From NCBI RefSeq assembly GCF_000285275.1, contig NZ_CADO01000034.1, forward strand, positions 54,086 through 118,085: a stretch of DNA of 64,000 nt. The letters run 5' to 3'. Both the position numbers and the translations under genes were made by a program. The stretch is from Acetobacter pasteurianus subsp. pasteurianus LMG 1262 = NBRC 106471 (lineage in GTDB: Bacteria; Pseudomonadota; Alphaproteobacteria; Acetobacterales; Acetobacteraceae). The notes beneath the pieces were generated by a model that worked only from the letters and a program-made list of their open reading frames with translations, was not told the origin of the DNA and did no database searches. This document shows, in pieces, positions 15,272-24,657 of this stretch (position 1 is the stretch's first letter; the number at the start of each line of letters is the position of its first letter).

Positions 15272-17449
15272 ATGATTGGGTTTGGCTTTTTGCGGCCTGT
15301 TATGCAGGCGGCGGCGCGGGGTATGGCGCGCGCATATGTGCAGCCCTCCGGCGCGGTGCCTGTTGTGCTGGCCCGCATAAGCCAGCGCCTTGCCCGTGTG
15401 GCGGCGTGGTTCTGGCCCGGCAGTGCGGCCCAGCTTGTGGCCCCGCCCAACAATGCCGGGTGGCGGGCAGATATAGATGGCCTGCGCGCGCTGGCTGTGG
15501 TGGGGGTGGTGGTGTACCACGTCTTTCCCGCCGCGTTGCCCGGTGGCTTTGGCGGGGTGGATGCGTTTTTTGTAATCTCCGGCTTTTTAATTAGTGGGCA
15601 TCTGGTGGCGCATTTTGGGGCGGGGCGGTTTTCTGTGGCCTCGTTTTTTGCGCGCCGGGTGCGCAGGCTGGCCCCCGCGCTGTTGGTGGTGCTGGCCGCC
15701 ACCCTGCTGGCCGGGTGGTTTACCCTATTGCCCACCGAGCTTGCCGCCGTGGGGCAGGATGCCGCAGCGGGTGCGGCATCTGTAGCCAACCTGCTGATGT
15801 GGCACGCCCAAGGCTATTTTGACCGCGCAGCGGTGCTTAAGCCCCTGTTGCATTTATGGTCATTGGGGGTGGAGGAGCAGTTCTATCTGGTCTGGCCGTT
15901 GGTGCTGGCGCTGGGCTTTGCCGCACGGGTGCGCGCAGGCGTGCTGGTGGGGGCCACGGGGGCGGCGTGCTTTGTATATAGCGTGGCGTGCAGCGCGTGG
16001 TGGCCGGGGGCCGGGTTTTATTCTCCCTTTAGCCGAGGCTGGGAGTTCATGCTGGGCGCGGGCCTTGCGCTGCATGGTGTGGCGGAGCGTGGGCCGGAGG
16101 GTGCCACCTCGGTGCAGAGTGCACCTGCGGGCATGGGCCGCATGTTGGCGCGGTGTGGCACTTTACTACGCACAAGCCGGGCGCGGAATGGCGCGGGTGT
16201 TTTGGGGCTGGCCTGTGTGCTGGCCGGGTTTGTGGTGCTGCGGCCGGGTGTAGGCTTTCCGGCACCTTTTGCGCTGTTGCCTGCGGGGGGTACGGCATTG
16301 CTTATTTGGGCGGGCGTTGGCGCGTGGGTAAACCGGCACGTGCTGGCTGTGCGGCCCATGCGGGCGGTGGGGCTTATCAGTTACCCGCTGTATCTGTGGC
16401 ACTGGCCGCTGGTTTCGTGGTTTCATATTGTGCGTGGGGCTGGGGTTATTCACAACAGTGCGGGGTTTGCGCTTATGGGCGCGGCACTGGCGCTGGCGTG
16501 GCTAACCACCAAGTGTGTGGAAAACCCGTTACGTGGCGGGCGTTTTCGGCAAGGCAAAACGGCGGCCCTTGTGGGCGGCTTGGTGGCCATATGCACGGCG
16601 GGGCTGGTAACGTGGCACACGGCAGGTTGGCCCGCACGGTTTGCGCACACCCCTGCGGGCACGGATCTTTCTGCCATCAATCTGGCGGTGCGCGATGGCA
16701 TTTTTGCCCCCACAGCGCATATGCACATCACGCACGAAAACGGGCTAACAATCGCCTCCATAGGCCATGCGGGCCACCCCATAATGTTTACGGGGGACAG
16801 CCTGCTTTTTCAGTGGGGGCCGAGGGTAGAGGCGCTGTTGCAGCAGGGGCAACTCAAGCACACGGTTATATTTGTGGCAGGCCCCAGTTGCAGCCCCTTT
16901 GCGGGCGAGGTTTATGAAAAATCCTTTGCGTATTGCCGCAATATGCAAAACGTGCAGCAGCGTATCATGCAGCAGCAGAATGTTCAAGCCGTGGTGGTGG
17001 GGGCGTTCTGGCCGCGCGTGCTGTTACACACACCGGGCACACAGGCACAAAAACAGGCAGCTTTTGTGCAGGATATGCGCAGCCTTTCGGGCAACGGTGC
17101 GCGGCCCGTGTGGCTGGTATTGCCCACCCCGGCAGATGCACGCTTCAGCCCCGATAAACTGGTAGCCCGTAGCCTAACGCATATAGGCGTAAACACCGCC
17201 TTGCTGGAGCAGGGTATTCCCACCCAGCAGCTCCGCAATGATACAGCGGCGGATACGGCTTTTGTGCGCGCCCTTGCCGCACAAGCGGGGGCAAAGGTGC
17301 TGGATGCGTGGCCCGATATCTGCGGCACCGGCCCGGCCTGTGCGGTTATTACCCCGCCAGCCACGCCCAAATATGCAGATGACAAGCATTTAAGGCCCGG
17401 CTTTGTGCAACAGCACGCCACGTTTTTGGATGATGTTCTGGCCCGTTAG
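15272..17449 (+). CDS. OafA-type O-acyltransferase with SGNH domain
   Basis: A 725-residue protein of the acyltransferase-3 family. After a variable 65-residue lead, the membrane domain begins with WRADIDGLRALAVVGVVVYH and GGFGGVDAFFVISGFLISGHL, and carries the LLHLWSLGVEEQFYLVWP motif; about ten helices run to residue 430. The C-terminal periplasmic domain is SGNH-like: FTGDSLLFQW (GDS) early and DDKHLRPGF (D-x-x-H) near the end. Such enzymes acetylate LPS, O-antigen or peptidoglycan sugars. In a prophage cargo position it could cause serotype conversion, altering the phage receptor; that link is inference. It overlaps the next gene's stop by four bases (convergent). Confidence 0.85.
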   Translation: MIGFGFLRPVMQAAARGMARAYVQPSGAVPVVLARISQRLARVAAWFWPGSAAQLVAPPNNAGWRADIDGLRALAVVGVVVYHVFPAALPGGFGGVDAFFVISGFLISGHLVAHFGAGRFSVASFFARRVRRLAPALLVVLAATLLAGWFTLLPTELAAVGQDAAAGAASVANLLMWHAQGYFDRAAVLKPLLHLWSLGVEEQFYLVWPLVLALGFAARVRAGVLVGATGAACFVYSVACSAWWPGAGFYSPFSRGWEFMLGAGLALHGVAERGPEGATSVQSAPAGMGRMLARCGTLLRTSRARNGAGVLGLACVLAGFVVLRPGVGFPAPFALLPAGGTALLIWAGVGAWVNRHVLAVRPMRAVGLISYPLYLWHWPLVSWFHIVRGAGVIHNSAGFALMGAALALAWLTTKCVENPLRGGRFRQGKTAALVGGLVAICTAGLVTWHTAGWPARFAHTPAGTDLSAINLAVRDGIFAPTAHMHITHENGLTIASIGHAGHPIMFTGDSLLFQWGPRVEALLQQGQLKHTVIFVAGPSCSPFAGEVYEKSFAYCRNMQNVQQRIMQQQNVQAVVVGAFWPRVLLHTPGTQAQKQAAFVQDMRSLSGNGARPVWLVLPTPADARFSPDKLVARSLTHIGVNTALLEQGIPTQQLRNDTAADTAFVRALAAQAGAKVLDAWPDICGTGPACAVITPPATPKYADDKHLRPGFVQQHATFLDDVLAR

Positions 17450-18084
17450 GGCGTGTTCCAGCCCAGCCAGAAATCCGGGGCATCGTTCCACTTGGCCAAG
17501 GTGGGGGAAAGGTGCCTGCGGGCCTGAAAACAGCCCATGGCAAAACCTGCCGTGCCATCGCACGAATCATTACGCTGGTGCACGGCACCCTGCATCCAGA
17601 ACAATGCGCCGCGCTTGCGCTCACCACTCAGCCCGGCAATCCAGCGGTTCCAGTTATGGCGGGCGTTCTGCCCTTCATGATACGCCGTCATATCCTGCGC
17701 GGGGGCAGGGGGCATGGCCATTGCGGGTGGCATAAGCTGTGTGCCCGGTGCCGGGGGCGCGGTGTTAAGCGCGTAGGTAACGCCCGGCGGCATGCGCCCA
17801 CTGGGCGGAGGTTCCAGCGGCACGGGGCCAGCCAGCAGCAGCATGGCAAAGCCTGCCGCCGCAATGCCCACAAGGCTTACCAGCCCAAAACGTATGGCGC
17901 GGGTTGCATCCGATGTGTGGGAAATGGGCTCAACCGAGACAGCACGCAGCGCTTTTTCTGCTTTTTTCTGGCACCGGGCGCTGCAATACGGCGCGTAGGT
18001 GTTGGTGTGGTAGATACGGTCACACCATGCACAAGCTTTGTCCATGACCTCCCCATCACCCAATCTGCCAAGATTTTCTGTCAC
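17446..18084 (-). CDS. Zinc-ribbon membrane protein of unknown function
   Basis: A 212-residue protein (GTG start at 18084; ATG at 18045, beginning MDKACAWC, is an alternative with a strong but close GGGGAGG). Residues 17-40 hold a C-x2-C ... C-x3-C pattern (CAWCDRIYHTNTYAPYCSARC), a likely zinc-binding knuckle. One membrane helix follows (about residues 64-88), then a Pro/Ala/Met-rich linker and a C-terminal domain with two Cys (NDSCDGTAGFAMGCF). This resembles small inner-membrane proteins with a cytoplasmic zinc knuckle. No family name is known to me. It is convergent with the acyltransferase. Confidence 0.6.
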   Translation of the reverse strand: MTENLGRLGDGEVMDKACAWCDRIYHTNTYAPYCSARCQKKAEKALRAVSVEPISHTSDATRAIRFGLVSLVGIAAAGFAMLLLAGPVPLEPPPSGRMPPGVTYALNTAPPAPGTQLMPPAMAMPPAPAQDMTAYHEGQNARHNWNRWIAGLSGERKRGALFWMQGAVHQRNDSCDGTAGFAMGCFQARRHLSPTLAKWNDAPDFWLGWNTP

Positions 18085-18246
18085 GCGCGGCGCACTATAA
18101 CAGTGTTCGATATATTTGCCAGTCCTGATTGGGAACAGTTCTTAACTGTCTGTTCACATACCGGTTTGCTTTGTTTTGACGGGCTGCGTGGTCAGCCCTA
18201 ATTCCGGCTTATCATCCCAAAAATTGTAAAAACCAAGGACATTCCC

Positions 18247-18789
18247 ATGCCTATAGCAGTGCGCAGGGCAGAGCTGGCCTGTGGCGCGGTTTTGCGTGGC
18301 AGTGGCCGATGGTGGGTTGTGGCGCAGGCTGTGCCCACGGGTGTGGTGATGTGCCCGCTGCTATGCACACCGCAAGACCATCACCGGGCAGATATTTGCA
18401 TAGGTTGGGCGCAAGCCCTGCTGCTGGGGTGCCCCGCGCAGGCCGTGCTGCGCTGCCGCCCGGTATGGCGCGGCACTGTGGCGGGGCTGGCCTGTGTGGG
18501 CCAGCTTAACCCGCCCACATGCCAGCGCATGGTGGCCGCCCTTGCGCGCGAACACCACCACCATCAGCACGAAACAGACCGCCCGTTTGTAGCCCAAGGC
18601 AGGGGCGTGCGGTCTGGATCTTCCTTTGTTCAACAGGGTTGGATATGTGGCCATGCCCCGCAAGACAGCAGCACCCGCGCAGGGCGCATCAGGGCCATCA
18701 GCTTTGGCCCCGATGGCGCGCCGCAAAAGGCGCAGCACAAAACCCGTAACCCCGCTGGATATCTTCACCCGCATCATGCAGGGGGATGA
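18247..18789 (+). CDS. Phage protein upstream of terminase, function unknown
   Basis: A 180-residue frame with ATG at 18247 and AAGGA upstream, opening the late operon. The first 110 residues look coding and beta-rich (GRWWVVAQAVPTGVVMCPLL, WRGTVAGLACVGQLN), with weak likeness to PemK/MazF-type folds. The last 45 residues overlap, in another frame, the gene starting at 18653, where they read as unstructured. Either the overlap is genuine or this gene was once shorter. Confidence is moderate because only the N-terminal part is convincing. Confidence 0.45.
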   Translation: MPIAVRRAELACGAVLRGSGRWWVVAQAVPTGVVMCPLLCTPQDHHRADICIGWAQALLLGCPAQAVLRCRPVWRGTVAGLACVGQLNPPTCQRMVAALAREHHHHQHETDRPFVAQGRGVRSGSSFVQQGWICGHAPQDSSTRAGRIRAISFGPDGAPQKAQHKTRNPAGYLHPHHAGG

Positions 18790-18958
18790 AAGCATAACAG
18801 ACCGCCAGTTTGATGCCGCCAAGGTGGCCGCGCCCTACATGCACCCCAAGCTTTCGGGCCTTGCCACAGATGCCCTGCCACGCCGCAGCGCAGATGCCTT
18901 TACGGATGAGGAACTGGCCGCCCTTGCGCAGGAAAACGGCGTGCACCCGCAGGCCTGA
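18653..18958 (+). CDS. Putative small terminase subunit
   Basis: About 101 residues from ATG 18653 (MPRKTAAP), an in-frame start upstream at 18626 also being possible. A basic N-terminus (ARRKRRS) is followed by a helical core: PLDIFTRIMQGDESIT, then FDAAKVAAPYMHPKLSG. This is the pattern of small proteins placed directly before large terminases, which recognise phage DNA and feed it to the motor. It ends 32 bases before the large terminase gene and has a 137-base out-of-frame overlap with the gene at 18247. Confidence 0.65.
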   Translation: MPRKTAAPAQGASGPSALAPMARRKRRSTKPVTPLDIFTRIMQGDESITDRQFDAAKVAAPYMHPKLSGLATDALPRRSADAFTDEELAALAQENGVHPQA

Positions 18959-18990
18959 TTTTTGTAGCTGTTATTTGGAAAAACCCTTTC

Positions 18991-20445
18991 ATGCCCCACG
19001 CTCGGCCCGAATGCGCACGCACCATGCAGGCGGGCCGGGTGGCGCGGGCGGAACTGGCACGCAGGCAGGCCGCACGCCAGCATGTTCTGGATTTTGCCCG
19101 CTATACGCTGCCAGATTACAAGGCAGGCGCGCATCATGCCCTGCTGGCCCGCACGCTGGAACAGGTGGAGGCCGGGCGCATTGCGCGGCTGATGGTGTTT
19201 ATGCCGCCCCGGCACGGTAAATCGGAGCTGACATCTCGCCGCTTTCCCGCATGGTATCTGGGGCGGCACCCCAAGCGGCAGATTATCGGGGCCTCCTACG
19301 GGGCCACGCTGGCGCAGGATTTTGGGCGCGATGTGCGCAATATTGTGGTGTCCTCCCGCTATGGGGCGTTGTTTTCCGGCACTCGGTTGGCGGCAGATAG
19401 CAGCGCGCGCGATGTATGGCACACCGCACAGGGTGGGGGGTACACCGGCATGGGTGTGGGCGGCGGGCTTACGGGCCGTGGCGCGCATCTGGCCATTATA
19501 GATGACCCCGTAAAGGACCGGCAGGAGGCCGAAAGCCCCGCCCGCCGTGCCGCCGTGCTGGACTGGTACCGCGCCGTGTTGCGCACCCGCCTGATGCCCG
19601 GCGGTGCCATTGTGCTGGTGATGACACGTTGGAGCCCGGATGATCTGGCAGGCCGCCTGCTGGATGACATGCACAACAAAACCGGCGAGGCATGGCATGT
19701 GCTGGACCTGCCCGCCCTAGCCACCCAGCACGATGCACTGGGCCGCAGACCGGGGCAGGCGCTATGGCCGCAGGCGTTTGATACAGCGGAACTTGCGCGT
19801 ATTCGCCAAGCAGTGGGGGAGCGGGAATGGGCCGCACTTTACCAGCAAAACCCGGTGCCGCTTTCTGGCAATCTGTTCCACACCCACATGCTTGGGGTGC
19901 AGGAGGCACTGCCCGCAGCCTCCGGCCCCGCCGTGCGCAGGTGGGACCTTGCCGCCACCCGCCAGACCGGCAGCAACAACCCGGATTGGACAGTGGGCGT
20001 AAAAATGCACCACCTGCCAGATGGGCGCTTTGTGGTGGCGGACATTACCTGCCTGCGCGGAGACCCCGCACAGGTAGAAGCCGCCCTGCTGGCCACCGCC
20101 GCGCGTGATGGTGTGGGGGTGGACATTGTGCTGCCGCAAGACCCCGGGCAGGCCGGTGTGGCGCAGGCGCGGTACCTTACCGGCAGGCTGGCCGGTTACA
20201 AGGTGCGCTGTGTGCGTGAAACAGGAGATAAAGCCACCCGCGCGGCCCCATTTGCCGCGCAGGTAAATGCCGGCAACGTGCTGCTGCTACGCGCCCCGTG
20301 GGTGCATGCGTTTATGGAGGAACTGGCAGCATTCCCCGCCGCCACGCATGATGACCAAGTAGATGCCGCAGCCGGTGCTTTTGCCGCACTGGCAGAGGCA
20401 CATCCCCTGCCGCGCTTTGGGGCGGATTTTTTGGCCCGTATTTAG
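18991..20445 (+). CDS. Phage terminase large subunit
   Basis: A 484-residue packaging motor and nuclease. The ATPase half has Walker A PPRHGKSE (Lys77), a Walker B LAIIDDP near residue 170, and a coupling TRWSPDD segment. The nuclease half starts at RRWDLAAT (metal-binding Asp) and ends with HDDQVDA, which supplies further acidic residues of the RNase H-like fold. It cuts concatemers and drives DNA into the head through the portal. The stop overlaps the stop of the convergent trhO by four bases, so the late transcript must cross an antisense host-like gene to reach the portal gene. Confidence 0.93.
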   Translation: MPHARPECARTMQAGRVARAELARRQAARQHVLDFARYTLPDYKAGAHHALLARTLEQVEAGRIARLMVFMPPRHGKSELTSRRFPAWYLGRHPKRQIIGASYGATLAQDFGRDVRNIVVSSRYGALFSGTRLAADSSARDVWHTAQGGGYTGMGVGGGLTGRGAHLAIIDDPVKDRQEAESPARRAAVLDWYRAVLRTRLMPGGAIVLVMTRWSPDDLAGRLLDDMHNKTGEAWHVLDLPALATQHDALGRRPGQALWPQAFDTAELARIRQAVGEREWAALYQQNPVPLSGNLFHTHMLGVQEALPAASGPAVRRWDLAATRQTGSNNPDWTVGVKMHHLPDGRFVVADITCLRGDPAQVEAALLATAARDGVGVDIVLPQDPGQAGVAQARYLTGRLAGYKVRCVRETGDKATRAAPFAAQVNAGNVLLLRAPWVHAFMEELAAFPAATHDDQVDAAAGAFAALAEAHPLPRFGADFLARI

Positions 20446-21494
20446 TGTGCGTGCTGCTGGCGCAAGGCCTGCTGGCGGCGCTTTTCTTCCTCACGCTGCT
20501 GGCGTTTGCGGGCGCGTTCTTCCGCCATGTTGGCGCCCAAATGGGCCTCGCCCCGCTGTTCGGCCAAACGGGCCTGGCGTTCACGCTCTGCATGGCGGGC
20601 GCGGCGGGCTTCATCCCACTGGCCGTAGCAGTGCGGGCAGGATACGCCGGTTTCAAACTTGGGGCTGGCTTTATCTTCCGCCGTAATGGGCGTGCGGCAG
20701 GCGTGGCACAGTTCCAGCTCACCGGGTTTAAGGCCGTGGCCTACCGTTACACGCTGGTCGAACACAAAACATTCACCCCGCCACAGGCTTTCTGCCTCTG
20801 GCACGGTTTCCAGATACTTCAGGATACCCCCTTGCAGATGGTACACTTCATCCAGCCCTTCGGCCTTGGCAAAGGCGGTGGATTTTTCACACCGAATGCC
20901 ACCGGTGCAGAACATGGCCACACGCGGCTTGCGGCCCTTTGCCAGAAGTTCCTCACGGTGCTGGCGGAACCATGCAGGAAATTCCCGAAAGGTTTTAATC
21001 TGCGGGTCTATCGCGCCTTCAAACGTGCCTACGGCCACTTCGTAATCATTGCGCGTGTCTATCAGAATGGTGTCGGGGTCTTTTAACAGTTCGTTCCATT
21101 CTGTGGGGGGTACGTAGGTGCCCACAATGTGGTTGGGGTCTGTGCCCTCCACACCCATTGTCACAATTTCCTTTTTCAGCCGCACCTTCATGCGCAGGAA
21201 GGGCATTTCTGGCGCGCGGGAGAACTTCACCTCAATATCCGCGCAGCCGGGCAGGGTGCGGATATGCGCCAGCACGGCCGCAATACCGGCATCTGTGCCT
21301 GCAATGGTGCCGTTAATGCCCTCGGATGCCAAAAGCAGAATGCCCTTTACCCCGTTGGCGGTGCACACATCCTGCAACGGCCCGCGCAGATCAGCCGGGT
21401 TTGCAAATGGGGTAAAGCGGTAAAGGGCCGCCACGCAAATGGGCAGGGCTGCGTTTTCGGTATCGGGCGTGGGGGCAGTGGGCTGGGCAGTCAT
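20442..21494 (-). CDS. trhO: tRNA uridine(34) hydroxylase TrhO (rhodanese family)
   Basis: About 350 residues from ATG 21494 (MTAQPT), with AAGGA upstream; the frame extends to 21593 but the extra residues look non-coding. It has the TrhO layout: an N-terminal ferredoxin-like domain ([21 protein letters not shown]), a rhodanese domain with active-site Cys196 in [10 protein letters not shown], and a C-terminal Cys-rich part (CHAC ... CPHC) with a long charged tail. TrhO hydroxylates U34 of tRNAs with oxygen as donor. It lies on the opposite strand between terminase and portal genes, an unexpected place for a housekeeping gene. Confidence 0.9.
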   Translation of the reverse strand: MTAQPTAPTPDTENAALPICVAALYRFTPFANPADLRGPLQDVCTANGVKGILLLASEGINGTIAGTDAGIAAVLAHIRTLPGCADIEVKFSRAPEMPFLRMKVRLKKEIVTMGVEGTDPNHIVGTYVPPTEWNELLKDPDTILIDTRNDYEVAVGTFEGAIDPQIKTFREFPAWFRQHREELLAKGRKPRVAMFCTGGIRCEKSTAFAKAEGLDEVYHLQGGILKYLETVPEAESLWRGECFVFDQRVTVGHGLKPGELELCHACRTPITAEDKASPKFETGVSCPHCYGQWDEARRARHAERERQARLAEQRGEAHLGANMAEERARKRQQREEEKRRQQALRQQHAH

Positions 21495-21741
21495 GCTCGG
21501 CAAGTTCCTTGGGCTTGTTGGGTGATTGCAGATCATCCGTTCCGCGCCACGGCTTACAGCACCGCAATCAGGTTGCATTTCAATGCCGCCCATTTACCCG
21601 CCCGCAGCGGGGGCAGACAAGTTTTTTCCGCGCTTACCATAGGTTTTTGGCGGCGGAGGGGTGTGCATGCCGTGCGGGTGCATATGGGTTTGTGTCTTTT
21701 GTAAAAACAGGTTTTTCCAATTTTTAACTTAAGGGCAGGGT

Positions 21742-23121
21742 ATGTCTGGTTTGTCTTTTTCTTCCCGCGCTCGGCTGGGGTGGTGGCAGCGTTTGCGCGG
21801 GCGGCGTGCCCCTGTGGCCCTGCCGCGTAAGGAGCCGGTGCTGCCCCAAGGGGCCTTTGCGGCAGATGTGGCCAAGGTGGCCCCGGCAGCCATGGCGCGG
21901 GCAGATGTGTTTGCGCCGTATCGGCCCCCGCGCGGGGTGCGGGCCAATGGCAGCACCGCCCCGCTGGCCATGGATAGTGCCGCCGCACAAAACGCCCCCG
22001 GTTTGCTGGACTGGCTGCGCAATGCCGTGGCGGATGGGGTGGTGTTTCCCGGTTATGCACGGCTGGCGGAAATGGCCCAGCGGGCGGAGTATCGGCACAT
22101 GGTGGACACCATTGCCACCGAGGCCACGCGGCAATGGCTGGTATTCACTTCCCGCTCCGGGCAGGGGGCGGGCAAGGCAGACCGCATCAACCAGTTGGAG
22201 GCCGAATTTACCCGCCTGAATGTGCGCGATGTGCTGCGCCGCATGGCGGAAATGGACGGCCATTACGGCATGGGCCTGCTGTATGTAGATACCGGGCTTT
22301 CCCCCGTGGCGGGTGGTTTGGCATCCCCCTTGCTGTTGCGGCCAGAAACTTTTCGCAAGGGCAGTTTGCGCGCCTTGGTGCCGGTGGAGCCGGTTTGGAC
22401 AACCCCCGCCACGTATGAAACCGCAAACCCGCTGCACCCGGCCTTTTACAAACCGCAAAGCTGGTGGGTGCAGGGCACGCTGTTGCATGCCACCCGCCTG
22501 TTGCGGTTTTGCGCGCGGGAGGTGCCGGATATTCTCAAACCCGCTTATAACTTCGGCGGGGTTTCCCTTACGCAAATGGCGCGGCCCTATGTGGAAAACT
22601 GGTTGCGCACGCGGCAGAGTGTTTCGGATTTGCTGAATGCGTTTTCCATTGTCGCGCTGTCCACCGATATGGCGGCCTATGCGCAGGACCCTGAAGGGCT
22701 TTTGGCGCGGGTGGAGGCGTTTAACCGCTTTCGCTCCAACCGGGGCACGTTTGTGCTGGATAAGGAGCGCGAAAAGCTGGAGCTTCTGGCCGCGCCCCTT
22801 TCCGGGCTGGACAGTTTGCAGGCGCAGGCGCTGGAGCAGATATGCACCGTGGCGCAACAGCCGCTGGTAAAGTTTGCCGGTATTTCCCCTTCCGGGCTGA
22901 ATGCCTCGGCTGATGGCGAGATCCGGGTTTTTTATGATCGGATCAGCGCTTATCAGGAATCCTTCCTGCGCCCCAACCTCACGCACATTTTGCATATGGT
23001 GATGCTGAACCTATGGGGCGCGGTGGATACGGACATTACGTTCACCTTCCGCCCGCTCTGGCAGATGGATGAGGCCGAACAGGCAGAAATAGACGCCAAA
23101 AAACAGAGTACGCCACCATGA
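21742..23121 (+). CDS. Phage portal protein (DUF1073 type)
   Basis: A 459-residue protein with the marks of DUF1073 portals: a central region (MVDTIATEATRQWLVF, MAEMDGHYGMGLLYVD), a VPDILKPAYNFGGVSLTQ stretch, the long portal helix with DLLNAFSIVALSTDM, and EQICTVAQQPLVKFAGISPSGLNAS near the end. Twelve copies should form the channel for DNA entry and the head-tail joint. The stop overlaps the next start by four bases (ATGA). It follows trhO after a 247-base spacer that must supply a promoter if the late transcript does not cross trhO. Confidence 0.9.
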   Translation: MSGLSFSSRARLGWWQRLRGRRAPVALPRKEPVLPQGAFAADVAKVAPAAMARADVFAPYRPPRGVRANGSTAPLAMDSAAAQNAPGLLDWLRNAVADGVVFPGYARLAEMAQRAEYRHMVDTIATEATRQWLVFTSRSGQGAGKADRINQLEAEFTRLNVRDVLRRMAEMDGHYGMGLLYVDTGLSPVAGGLASPLLLRPETFRKGSLRALVPVEPVWTTPATYETANPLHPAFYKPQSWWVQGTLLHATRLLRFCAREVPDILKPAYNFGGVSLTQMARPYVENWLRTRQSVSDLLNAFSIVALSTDMAAYAQDPEGLLARVEAFNRFRSNRGTFVLDKEREKLELLAAPLSGLDSLQAQALEQICTVAQQPLVKFAGISPSGLNASADGEIRVFYDRISAYQESFLRPNLTHILHMVMLNLWGAVDTDITFTFRPLWQMDEAEQAEIDAKKQSTPP

Positions 23122-24119
23122 ACACACGCAATACCGGGCAGGCCTGCGCCAGCCCGCACGCCGCTGTTGCGCCCGATACGCAGCTTTTGGCGCTAGATAG
23201 GGCCAGCGTGCGCCGGGTGGATGCAGATGGGCATTTGCACATTGCACACTGCATTCTCTCTGCCGCAACCGTTAGCCCCTATTATGGGCGCGAAATTCCG
23301 GGTGCCGCTGCGCTGGGCCTGAAAGATGATGTCCTTTACAGCGTTTTTCGCCCGCCAGATGCGCTTATGCAGGCTGCCCCCAGCCTGCGCGGCAAACCGG
23401 TGCTTATGCAGCATACCCCCGTAAGCGCGCAGGATCACCCAGCCAGCATTACCGTGGGCGCGGTGGGCAGCGATGTGCGCTTTACCTCACCCAACCTGAC
23501 AGGCAGCCTGACGATATGGGATGCCTCAGCCATTAAGGCCATAGAAAATGGCACACAGCGCGCGGTTTCTGCCGGGTATCGGTACACGGCTATCAAACAG
23601 GCGGGCACCTATATGGGCACGCCCTATACGCTGATAATGGCGGATATTGCCTTTAACCATCTGGCCCTTGTGGCCCAGCCCCGCGTGCCTTCCGCCATTA
23701 TTGGCGATGCCGCACCAAACCCCAACATGCCTTTTAATAACAGGAGCTTTCAGGCCATGCCTGATCAAACGCCCATTACCGTTGCGGCCATGGATGCCGC
23801 CATTGCCCAGGCAGTGCAGCAGGCGGAAGAACGCGCCGTGCGCCAGATGGCGGACCTGCACACAGCCCGCGCTGCCGTGCGCCCCTTTGTGGGCGATGTG
23901 GCCATGGATAGCGCCCCCGCCATTTACGCCTTTGCCTTAAAGGAAGCGGGTATTGATGCCACGGGCGTGCCCGAACAGGGGCTGAAACCGCTGTTTGAAA
24001 GCTTTGCCCGCATGCAGCCGCGTGCGGGTGGTGGTGCCCCCGTAATGGGGCAGGATGCCGCCGCCACACAGGGCTTTCGGCAGCGCTTTGGGCTGGAACG
24101 CATTGGCGTGCGCGGCTGA
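23118..24119 (+). CDS. DUF2213 prohead protease with scaffold tail
   Basis: A 333-residue protein. Residues 1-200 match DUF2213 (AGIDA... type): GREIPGAAALGLKDDVLYSVFRPPDAL, HTPVSAQDH and GAVGSDVRFTSPNL, then ENGTQRAVSAGYRY. This is the maturation-protease half. Residues 214-333 are helical and charged, like an internal scaffold, and begin with Met214, whose ATG (23757) has AGGAG ten bases upstream, so a separate scaffold could be made from inside the gene. It overlaps the portal gene by four bases. Confidence 0.8.
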   Translation: MNTRNTGQACASPHAAVAPDTQLLALDRASVRRVDADGHLHIAHCILSAATVSPYYGREIPGAAALGLKDDVLYSVFRPPDALMQAAPSLRGKPVLMQHTPVSAQDHPASITVGAVGSDVRFTSPNLTGSLTIWDASAIKAIENGTQRAVSAGYRYTAIKQAGTYMGTPYTLIMADIAFNHLALVAQPRVPSAIIGDAAPNPNMPFNNRSFQAMPDQTPITVAAMDAAIAQAVQQAEERAVRQMADLHTARAAVRPFVGDVAMDSAPAIYAFALKEAGIDATGVPEQGLKPLFESFARMQPRAGGGAPVMGQDAAATQGFRQRFGLERIGVRG

Positions 24120-24156
24120 AGCCCTTTTTCCTTTTTGCATGATACAAGGCAGGTAA

Positions 24157-24657
24157 ATGTCTTTTCAAAATCAGGTTAATATCCAGCCAGCGCCTGCTGT
24201 GCCGGGTGATTTTGCATCCCTCAACCCCACGGCCACCTTTCCGGCGGGCGAGGGCGCATTGGTGGCGGCTGCCGGTGGTTGCACAGTGGCTGCCTTTGGC
24301 TGGGTGCAGGCCGATGGCGTAAGCGTGGCCAACATGCCGCCCAGCGGCAGCACCACAGCGCCCGATGGCTTTGTGCATCGGGATCTGACAGCCCAGATCA
24401 CGGATTTTACGGCATCGGAAAGCATGGTTATTCCGCAGGGCTTTCCCGTAACGCTGTTTACGGCGGGGGATTTCTGGGTGCAGCCCACCACGCAGGCTAC
24501 ACCGGGGCAGGCAGTTTTTGCCAGTTTGAGCGATGGCACCATCAAAACTGCCGCCACAGGTAGTTCCGTAACAGGTGCGGTGGCCACAGGGTTTTTTGTA
24601 GCTTCCGCCGGTGCTGCGGGTGAGCTGGTTCGGATTTCTACATGGATGCACGCATAA
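24157..24657 (+). CDS. Head decoration / structural cement protein
   Basis: A 166-residue, beta-rich, Ala/Gly/Thr-rich protein (VAAAGGCTVAAFGWVQADG, SMVIPQGFPVTLFTAGDFWV, GTIKTAATGSSVTGAVATGFFVASA). This pattern is that of phage structural cement (DUF2190-like) proteins, which clamp the outside of the shell. It sits between protease and capsid genes, and its stop overlaps the capsid start by one base (TAATG). Confidence 0.75.
   Translation: MSFQNQVNIQPAPAVPGDFASLNPTATFPAGEGALVAAAGGCTVAAFGWVQADGVSVANMPPSGSTTAPDGFVHRDLTAQITDFTASESMVIPQGFPVTLFTAGDFWVQPTTQATPGQAVFASLSDGTIKTAATGSSVTGAVATGFFVASAGAAGELVRISTWMHA

Noticed and set aside
18247..18789. MazF/PemK toxin
   Set aside because: A few residues at the start look similar, but the conserved MazF motifs are lacking and there is no antitoxin gene next to it.
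21724..22995. 423-residue minus-strand frame opposite the portal gene
   Set aside because: Basic, Gly/His-rich content is typical of antisense frames in GC-rich DNA; the portal frame has clear family motifs.
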